Below are positions 56,366 through 64,000 of a stretch of DNA of 64,000 nt, piece by piece. The DNA comes from Mactromeris polynyma (Eukaryota > Mollusca > Bivalvia > Venerida > Mactridae): positions 46,690,619-46,754,618 of the forward strand of contig JASFXZ010000001.1 in the NCBI GenBank assembly GCA_032209605.1. The letters run 5' to 3'. The first letter of the stretch is position 1, and each line of letters starts with the position of its first letter. A program made the position numbers and the translations under genes. Below the pieces are notes generated by a model that did not search any database, was not told the DNA's origin, and was given only the letters and a program-made list of their open reading frames with translations.

Positions 56366-56422
56366 ATTTCAAAATATCACGGACATATAAACATGGTTTA
56401 CATGTCCGTGATATTTTGAAAT
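56366..56422. repeat. 57-bp near-perfect hairpin
   Basis: The left arm ATTTCAAAATATCACGGACA-T is mirrored exactly by A-TGTCCGTGATATTTTGAAAT. After one mismatch, TAAAC pairs with GTTTA around an ATG loop. 26 of 27 arm positions pair. No transposon ends or tRNA features flank it. Confidence 0.9.
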
Positions 56423-56489
56423 GTTAATGATTTTATATATATATAATATCATATACAAAACATGCAATAAGTTTACAATCGAATAGAGT

Positions 56490-56565
56490 GACCGATAATG
56501 GTCGATAGATGGAGAGTCTGACTCCTGATGCGAATTTCGTGAGTTCGAGCTCCATGCTGGGCGAT
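56490..56565 (+). repeat. tRNA-like SINE head (weak)
   Basis: TGGTCGATAGATGGAGAGTC resembles an A box and GTGAGTTCGAGCTCC a B box at tRNA-like spacing. Stems do not close as in a tRNA gene. Confidence 0.45.
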
Positions 56566-56569
56566 ATTT

Positions 56570-57438
56570 GATTACGAATTATACAATTCCTGAAGTTTTT
56601 AACCAAGAAAACAGACATCGAGAGTGATTACATTCGCTGTAGTTACTCGTTTCACATTAGTTGGAAGACTTTATTATTATATCTATATAAGCTTCTGAAC
56701 GATTGAGAAAGAAAAATTCCCACACCCGTGTTATGAATATTTTTGCGATCATTAATATACTTACTTTCGTCTGTTTCACTGAGCGCTTGTCCTCATTTTA
56801 GTATATAATTTTACGGGTTTAACGCCTTGTTGACAGCTCACAGTGCCACACTAGCAGTTTACTTAAATCGCGAGAAAATGGACATCATCAGAATTGTTAG
56901 CATTTTGAATTAAGTCTGTATGCTATGTTGTCTTCTATCTTATTGGAAGAGTGTTTCAATTTGTCTCCGCGTTCCAGCGTAAAATTCTCCGCGTCTGACG
57001 TGGAATATATTCAGCTTATAGTCTGTAAATCACAAATCAGTGGCCGAGCTTTAAGGCATTTGTCACCATACGGACGTTAAACATAATTGGAAAATTTCTC
57101 AAACGTTAACTCATGCGTCAGATAATACGATTTCGTAGTAATTTGTGCTACCTATGATAAAGCTGATTGGTTTGATCAAATGAAGACAGGAGGAATTTTA
57201 GCTCGCGGTTCCATGCGCAAGAAACCCGGTAGCATTGTATGATGTGGGTTTTAAGCTTGAGTGCACTGAGAAGAAATTGATGCGTGTGTTTGTAATCTGA
57301 GCTTTGTTTTCACAGTGTTCGCCTGGATAAATTAAAAGATGAACATCCAAGCTAAGAAGATATTGAAACAGTTAGAACAATACACCAATGACAGGAGTTT
57401 CATTTATATGCGCGTTAAATATTTCACGTCGCGTGTAC
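56570..57438. other. No recognisable gene
   Basis: AT-rich. An open frame starting at 57339 runs into the neighbouring inverted-repeat element and is not credible as a gene. Confidence 0.45.
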
Positions 57439-58023
57439 ATAGGGTAAGGTGGGGCAAAATGCACATACGAGGTAAAAGGCCTACGAGTAAAAGTTCTGAC
57501 ATCGTTAGATTTACCGTGCCGCGCGATATTCTTTTTGTGACGTCCGCGAAAAATTTAAACATGTATCTTCAAATGTAAGGTTTTAATTGTAACTTTTGTA
57601 ATTTTACACTATTTTGTGTAAATGCTGATTAGTTAATTTTACAGTTTTGCCTCGTACACCTTGTATACTCGATTTAAGCCATTCGTGCGTTTGTTTGATG
57701 GTATATTTATGCAGTGCTTACATGATCGCGAAATTGTACTACATTTTATCAGAAGTTATTTATCAATATACAATGTTTAGAGGTTATTGCCCCTTATCAA
57801 AATGCGTTTTGCCCCATCATGGGGTAAAAAGGCAAAAATCAATGAAGTTATGTTCAATTCAATGAGCTTTATCTCGTTTTGTATCTCGCGTCAAATATGT
57901 TATAAATGTATAGGTCTTGTGTAAACTTGCACGTATAGCCAGTTATGTCTTAATCGAACTGATGGTTATTATTGTATCTTAAAATATTGCTTAATATGGG
58001 CGTTTTGCCCCACCTGACACTAT
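57439..58023. mobile_element. 585-bp inverted-repeat element 'GGTGGGGCAAAA'
   Basis: The left end reads ATAGGGTAAGGTGGGGCAAA-ATGCACATA. The reverse complement of the right end reads ATAGTGTCAGGTGGGGCAAA-ACGCCCATA. Terminal inverted repeats are therefore about 29 bp with a few mismatches. Further GGGGCAAAA-like words lie inside (near 57790-57830). No transposase is present; the 79-codon frame crossing the left end is an artefact. Confidence 0.75.
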
Positions 58024-59934
58024 CTGGGTTATATATTTCCATTAATACGTTAAAAACAATTAAAAATAAGTTAACCATAATACGCCCTCAGTAGGTTCGT
58101 TCCTTAAGTGCGTCCTCACACTACAGTGAACCAGACTGGTATTTTTCTTGCGATTCTAAATGTATAGAACCAGTATTGTATTCTTAAAACCGTACTGACG
58201 CTTCCAAATGTACTGAACCAGTCTTAAGTCGTATGTCATTAAACGCCGGATCTTCCAACAGAGATGCATGTCACCATGCTAATTTTCACATAATTTGAAA
58301 CCACTTGCTGTCTTAATTTGGTAATACAATGTCAAAAACAATTTAAACAACTGTATTAAAACAAATATTGGTGTATTAGTGACGTTGGTTAAGATATCGA
58401 GTATTTCCCAATCCAAGTTTTGACGTCACACACTAAGCGCTTTGACCGAAGATGTTTTGGAGGCTTAATTTTGATGTATAGAATTAAACGAATGAGAAAA
58501 TATTTATAAGTTTTGCTAATAAGTTTTTTCCCATTTAAAGTAATTAAGAGCAGAAGATATATTTAAGAATTATGTACATTCTGACGTGACATCGTCATTT
58601 TGTAGCTTACTTACTGCTCTAAAATGAAAAGTACATGTAATTCTTTTGGTATGAACTGAAAGTTGAATAATATATCTGTTAGAAAATGTAAAAACCTGAA
58701 AATGGACTTTTTGGCTACTAATACAGGTTTTGCACATTTTGTTTTTTTGAAAGCGAATACATATTAAGTATAACATCACGTTTATAAACACAAGGCGGCT
58801 TGATTACAAATATTAGTCTTTAAAAGGTTCAACAATCTCACGTTGGTGACTGGAACCAAACTAACTTATCGGTATACCTAGAACTATTGGGCGTCGCTCA
58901 CACAAATTTACGGCGACTTTGGAGTTATCGCCATTTGTTCTTGTTTATATTTTTTCTTGAACACAATCCAAAGTCCCTGACATATGCATGAAAAATCAGA
59001 GTTTTTAACCGGCTAACCAACATTACCATCTACAAAGGGATAAGGATACAGTGGGTTTCGCCATGTGGAGCGTAGAGATCGGGACGCTTGATTTGATCAA
59101 GAAGCGTTCTTATTCCAGAGAATGCTCCTAACAAACGCTACATAATCAGAGTACTTGTATGTATCATGTCCATTTTTAATCTAATTTCGTATTCTGATCA
59201 CTAACTTACTTATCAAACCAGACGACAGTATTGCAACGCATTGCTAATCACGTGATAATCAAAATCTCGTGTAGTCTCGTTGATGTATCCGGTATTCATC
59301 ACAGAAAACTATCACTGACTGATGCGTTCCTGATCTAAAAATTCCTGACAACGTAGAAAGAAACGTTTTGATGGATAACTCAGAGACGCACGTCGACTTA
59401 GCAAGCCAATCTTTACTCTCATGGGAGCGCGATGCTCTTCAATTGAAGATATTAATAGTCGCATTGAAAATCAAGGCAGATTTTCTTAAACTTTGTTATC
59501 CTTAAGGAGATTAGTACTTTGCTATTGGGAGGGAAAAGATAATTAAATGAAAATGATCAATCGTTAAATTCACTTGACGGAGGAATTTGGTGTCGAAAAT
59601 AGTATCGTTTTTGTTTGACAAAATAATGTAATGATTTAACGAGGAGTCTAAAAGATCTCTGACCTGACACCGGTACTTTCAGTGGATGGCATTGACACTG
59701 ACCATGTCCAGTTCAGTAATGATAGTAACATGCATGTTACATTGAATTGTATTAGTCGAGTCTTGGGGTGATCTATTGAATTTATTCAAATAACGACAGT
59801 TATTTGACAAAACGCTGCAATTCCCTGAAATGGTATCAAATATTGTTCATACTGTCCTGAATGTGTTGAGTATATACGAGTATGCTTTCAATATATATAG
59901 TTCAACAATACTGTTTAATTACATTGTACTTATA
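58024..59934. other. No recognisable gene
   Basis: AT-rich stretch of 1.9 kb. Loose repeats of TGAACCAGACTGG, GAACCAGTATTG and GAACCAGTCTTAAG occur near 58128-58232. No coding signal on either strand. Confidence 0.45.
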
Positions 59935-60100
59935 TTAGGGGAACTACTATTTGTGTTAAATATTTGTCTGACATTTTGTAACTGTATCATCACATTTCAT
60001 TTTTAAAGTTTCACTATGGCCTCTGATGACTCTTTCTCTCTCACCGATTACATATTTGGCAAAACAACTTTGTAAAATGTTTAATGCCCAAATGGGTGGT
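59935..60100 (+). repeat. LINE 3' tail repeat, partner of 20390-20565
   Basis: Shares GTTAAATATTTGTCTGAC, CTCTGATGACT and TCTCTCACCGATTACAT with the copy at 20.4 kb. The terminal TATTG microsatellite is missing here. Confidence 0.6.
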
Positions 60101-60390
60101 TCTCGACTTTAAAATTTCGCGAATTTAAGGGGTCACAAAAATATCAGCCAGAGTAAATTTCCTTGTTCACGTAAGACAATAATACACAGACCATTGTGGC
60201 TCACGAAACGTCTGAAATCGTTGATTAATTCGGGAACGTTCTGTCTCGCGATAAGATTAACGTATACTATATGTGTTAATTTTTATCTAATCTTCCTGCG
60301 ATAGTATTTCACGAGCGTACTTCTTGTGATATTTAAGTGCTAATTTGAGGACAGATTGGGGTCTAAGGCGGTTGAGTGCCGCACTCCAGG

Positions 60391-60750
60391 TCCGTTGGAG
60401 TGACTGAGCGCTTTACTGCTATATATCTTCACTCTTTGTGTTTAGTTGGAGTGACTGAGCGCTTTACTGTTATATATCTTCACTCTTTGTGTTTAGTTGG
60501 AGTGACTGAGCGCTTTACTGCTATATATCTTCACTCTTTGTGTTTAGTTGGAGTGACTGAGCGCTTTACTGCTATATATCTTCACTCTTTGTGTTTAGTT
60601 GGAGTGACTGAGAGCTTTACTGCTATATATCTTCACTCTTTGTGTTTAGTTGGAGTGACTGAGCGCTTTACTGCTATATATCTTCACTCTTTGTGTTTAG
60701 TTGGAGTGACTTGGCGCTTTACTGCTATATATCTTCACTCTTTGTGTTCT
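60391..60750. repeat. 51-bp minisatellite, seven units
   Basis: Units begin GTTGGAGTGACTGAGCGCTT, continue TACTGCTATATATCTTCACT and end CTTTGTGTTTA. They are nearly identical (single changes such as GCGCTT to GAGCTT, GACTGAG to GACTTGG), so the array is young. The 51-bp period is a multiple of three, so the plus strand gives an open frame with a repeated 17-residue peptide. No start context or homolog supports a protein. Confidence 0.95.
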
Positions 60751-60759
60751 TCACAATTT

Positions 60760-61864
60760 AGATTTATTTCAACAAAAATGTGCAAATTACATCGCAAATA
60801 TAAAATTAAGACATACATATACATTAGTAAAAACAATATGTAAGAATTAATAAAGCCATATCAATCAACATTATAAGTTAAGGATAACACAAACAAGTGT
60901 TAGTAAAAACTCTTATTTCCTTTGTGCTATACAAATTGAACATGCATCTTTAGTCTCTCATATATGCTTAACAGACAGACAGATAAAAGTAATATCTTTT
61001 AAATTCGGGAGTGACTTTTTTAGAAGGGCTAGATATCGTGTTGCGCACAAAACCTTAACCTCAAGTGGACATACTTATGCGGTCGTGGTTTATCGTCATT
61101 ACGAGGTATTGAAAAAAGTCTGTATATAATTTTCAGAGTAACAGTCATGTACATGAATACAGTACTTGTATACCATTATATATCCTTTTTGTGGTTGGAT
61201 CTCCGCGAGAGTAAATTCAAGGGAGGTAATTCAACTCATGCGTCTCGTAAACTATAAATCATGCATGTTGTGTTATCTCCCTTGCAAAGAAAAATGTGAC
61301 CTCAAAACATGATTATGATAAAATGATATCGTGATTCTCTTGGAAGGTCGCCTCTATTTATATTAAATGACAAAACAACATTTTACGTGTTTTTTTACTT
61401 TACCAGAATGGATGGTCGAAAATGATTATGCTTTCGCCACTGAAAATGACAATAACTATAACTGAATTAAATCGAATTGAAACAAATAAGCACTGATATA
61501 TGTAAAAGCAGTAAGTAACAAGACATTCGAATAACAAAGCAAATATAACTGATTGTCAATTTATTATGTCAGATATATTAAATTTTATATTTCAAAATAT
61601 TTTGATATAAACCGCGTAGAAGCTCTGATACGACTTTAGAGGCAATGTGACGAAACCAGTCTAGTTCAATACCGGCATTCTGGAACCTTAAACTACTCAT
61701 CCAAAACCTGTTCAGATCCAGCTTTCAATACCTTTTAGCTGGCTTATCGCTGTGGATTGTCTCCCTTGAAAATGGCCCGAAAATCGATATCGGGTTTCCA
61801 GCTCTACCAGTTTTCATTAAAAAAGATTATAATTATTGGAAACAATTTCGTAAAATATTAACAG
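60760..61864. other. No recognisable gene
   Basis: AT-rich. CAAGGGAGGTAAT at 61219 and TTATCTCCCTTG near 61273 form a small inverted pair of a motif that is frequent in molluscan DNA; it may be a very small MITE. Confidence 0.4.
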
Positions 61865-62182
61865 TTATGACAAGTATTCTACAATATCATCTCTTTTATT
61901 TATTAAGTGAAAAATGTTTATCTTAACGAAACATCTTCTTGCTTCCAATTTAGTTTTAAAAGTTTGACCTTTTATCACACAGAACATGTAGCAAAAATCT
62001 CTAAAATTGCCAACTTCCAAAAGTTTAGTGGCTAACGAATAATATTTTCCAAAAGGTGGAAACATTTTAACAGTTTTGCTTTTGAATAAAAGAACAATAT
62101 CATGATGCTTTAATAATTTTAAATAATCAATTCCTTCTTGCTTCCATTCATTGTTAAAGTTAGACTTTATGTACTTACACAT
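61865..62182 (-). CDS. Hypothetical 105-residue open frame
   Basis: Starts at ATG (62180-62182) and ends at a stop at 61865. The predicted protein is rich in Lys, Phe and Tyr, with no signal peptide, no clear membrane segment and no motif I recognise. It is among the longer frames in AT-rich spacer and is not made of repeats, so it could be an exon or a small gene, but chance is a real alternative. No neighbouring exons were found. Confidence 0.25.
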   Translation of the reverse strand: MCKYIKSNFNNEWKQEGIDYLKLLKHHDIVLLFKSKTVKMFPPFGKYYSLATKLLEVGNFRDFCYMFCVIKGQTFKTKLEARRCFVKINIFHLINKRDDIVEYLS

Positions 62183-62971
62183 CTCTACTTTCTTTCAGTC
62201 TAATGATGTCGATAATGCTGTCGTCTGTTAAAGCATATTATAGTATAGTAAATAGCACGCTATCGTTGGGGAGACACGAATAATAGGAACCATTTAGTTT
62301 AGATCCGAAGTAGACATGTGCTTAATTGTGGTGACTAAGTTAAACACACGAACGTTATGTCGTCATTCAGCCGTACTTACATCACGTTTGTATGTGTTAT
62401 TAATTAATGGAAATGTTAATGGTTAAAACCTATATACCGGTGTAGCTAGGGAGACATGACAATCCTTCTAATGCATGTCCATAATAGCCAAGATATGAGG
62501 TTAGTCATTCACAAAGAAGAAGACCAGTTAACCGATTGTAGGTCGGATACAAAAACCTACGACTGAATGAACCAAAATATTGAAACCGTGGTATACTTTC
62601 TCCAGAAATCACATGAAAGCAGAATGTGTTGCAAAAGGAAACTCCCAAGTCTGAAACGGAAGCATTTGATTGGTTGGTTCTTTGTACCGTCCTAAAATTG
62701 ACCAATGTTAAAGCGCCAATCGGAGACGGGTCTCAACATTCTGGTCAATGATCTTTGGCCGAAGTCAGTACCTTTAATGGTAATATTCATCTAATTTTCT
62801 TTGACAAAGCTGTCAAATTAGTATTACTAGTATTGAGTGTTGATGTTTTCTTACAGCTCTGATGTTTGACCACTCAGTCAGTTTCTTGACTTGTAATTAT
62901 ATCAATTAACATTGTTGAAGATATATACATGTGTACGTGGTGTATAGATGGGAAGCATATATTTCATTTCC
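62183..62971. other. No recognisable gene
   Basis: Spacer that should include the 3' UTR of the repeat-protein gene to its right. No clear AATAAA is seen just downstream of its stop. Confidence 0.4.
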
Positions 62972-64000
62972 TCACAACATACCCAACATACCAGCTATCA
63001 TTCCCATTAAACCCGATCCAGATTGCATCGATGCCGCACGGGGTAAGAATCCATGATTTCTCATTATACGCATGCGCCTTGCGCGTCGCATCATCATCTG
63101 TTCCGGTGATACGTAAAGTGGTCTAAACGGCATTGGCCGTCGAAATGGAATTCTCCTAAATGGTATAATCCCGTCAGGAAAAAATGGTCTTCGGAAGGGG
63201 AAACGAATAAATGGGTCTATACCTCCCGGAAGTCCCATCATACTCGGGTCCTGAAACCGCCTTTCCGGAAATGGACCAGGTAAAAACTGCCTATCAAAAG
63301 GCAATGGTGGTCCAAATGGATGTCTAGGAATATCGAAACGGTCATGAGATGTATGGTTTGGACCGTCTGTGTGAAAAGTTGGTACAGGGAATTCATTTCC
63401 GTGTTCAACAGGTGTCACCGAGCCGTGACCGTGTCCATTTTCTCTGTGGACCACGGGAATGGGAGATTCATTCCCATGTTGTCCAGGTAAATCAACATGG
63501 GATCCGGAGCCGTGGCCATGTCCTGTTTCTCTGTGGACCACGGGAATGGGAGATTCATTCCCATGTTGTCCAGGTAAATCAACGTGGGATCCGGAGCCGT
63601 GGCCATGTCCTGTTTCTCTGTGGACCACGGGAATGGGAGATTCATTCCCATGTTGTCCAGGTAAATCAACGTGGGATCCGGAGCCGTGACCATGTCCTGT
63701 TTCTCTGTGAATCACAGGCACTGGGGATAGATTTCCGTGTTGTCCAGGTAAGTCCACGTGTGACCCTGGACCTTGACCATGTCCTGTTTCTCTGTGAACC
63801 ACTGGTACAGGGGATCGATTCCCATGTTGTCCAGGTAAGTCCACGTGTGACCCTGAACCGTGACCATGTCCTGTTTCTCTGTGAACCACAGGTCCTGGGG
63901 ATAGATTTCCGTGTTGTCCAGGTAAGTCCACGTGTGACCCTGAACCGTGACCATGTCCTGTTTCTCTGTGAACCACGGGCACTGGAGATAAATTGCCATG
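62972..64000 (-). CDS. His/Gly-rich repeat protein, C-terminal exon (5' part beyond window)
   Basis: An open frame from the window end to TGA at 62972-62974. It encodes six full and one degenerate copies of a 29-residue repeat (87 bp) of the form VVHRETGHGHGSGSHVDLPG followed by QHGNxSPxP. A Pro/Phe/Arg-rich stretch (PFRR, PFGPPLPFDR) comes next, then a basic MMMRRARRMRIMRN segment and a hydrophobic Gly/Met C-terminus (GLMGMIAGMLGML). The frame is still open at base 64000, so this is the 3' part of a larger gene. Low-complexity His-Gly repeats suggest an extracellular structural or metal-binding protein, such as shell-matrix, byssal or mucus-type proteins, but this is inference and I do not recognise the family. 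Other frames stay open through the repeats only because 87 is a multiple of three. Confidence 0.7.
   Translation of the reverse strand, partial: HGNLSPVPVVHRETGHGHGSGSHVDLPGQHGNLSPGPVVHRETGHGHGSGSHVDLPGQHGNRSPVPVVHRETGHGQGPGSHVDLPGQHGNLSPVPVIHRETGHGHGSGSHVDLPGQHGNESPIPVVHRETGHGHGSGSHVDLPGQHGNESPIPVVHRETGHGHGSGSHVDLPGQHGNESPIPVVHRENGHGHGSVTPVEHGNEFPVPTFHTDGPNHTSHDRFDIPRHPFGPPLPFDRQFLPGPFPERRFQDPSMMGLPGGIDPFIRFPFRRPFFPDGIIPFRRIPFRRPMPFRPLYVSPEQMMMRRARRMRIMRNHGFLPRAASMQSGSGLMGMIAGMLGML

Noticed and set aside
57339..57578. 79-codon plus-strand frame
   Set aside because: It runs across the left terminal repeat of the 585-bp element, so its second half is transposon sequence.
63459..63689. Open frames on the plus strand and in other minus frames of the repeat-protein gene
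   Set aside because: They are by-products of the 87-bp repeat. Only the His/Gly-rich minus frame continues into a non-repetitive C-terminal part with its own stop.

Overview
The window looks like eukaryotic nuclear DNA from an invertebrate, most likely a mollusc and probably a bivalve. It is AT-rich, and its genes are split by GT-AG introns. It carries many tRNA-derived SINEs of types common in molluscs (internal A/B boxes, conserved central domains, tails ending in TTAAACC-like sequence), small inverted-repeat DNA transposons, long minisatellites and scattered GGGAGATAA-type motifs. The species assignment is inference; no search could be run.

Layout. 1-5.4 kb: a 33-bp minisatellite, a LINE scrap, and a single-exon type I membrane receptor on the minus strand (signal peptide, WSC-like domain, C-type-lectin-like domain, TM helix, tyrosine-bearing tail). 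A one-base frameshift cuts off its tyrosine-rich C-terminal tail. 5.4-12.55 kb: one giant 34-bp minisatellite of about 210 units, containing a tandem higher-order duplication of about 1.66 kb. 14.0-16.5 kb: a 2.4-kb element with long terminal inverted repeats that holds SINEs and a pair of perfectly spaced hairpins. 16.8-21.1 kb: a MITE-like repeat, a decayed CR1/L2-like LINE, a decayed mariner with both ends, and a 21-bp minisatellite. 21.6-24.1 kb: a complete Golgi-type carbohydrate sulfotransferase gene in four coding exons on the plus strand.

24.3-30.1 kb: an apparently intact Ty3/Gypsy-order LTR retrotransposon with one uninterrupted 1,599-residue Gag-Pol frame and LTRs that differ at one base in 166. 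36.3-50.5 kb, minus strand: six coding exons of an NR2E-type nuclear receptor (NR2E3/PNR, Hr51, fax-1 group) with a roughly 10-kb first intron full of repeats. The last ligand-binding-domain exon was not found in the window. 51-62 kb: no recognisable gene, but several MITEs, SINEs, near-perfect hairpins and a 51-bp minisatellite. 62.97-64 kb, minus strand: the 3' exon of a His/Gly-rich protein built from 29-residue repeats, running off the window end.

The genes show no evident functional link to one another. The three clear host genes are a receptor, a Golgi enzyme and a transcription factor, in a repeat-dominated landscape. Most of what is unusual here is repeat architecture, nested insertions, one very young retrotransposon and the truncated reading frames.
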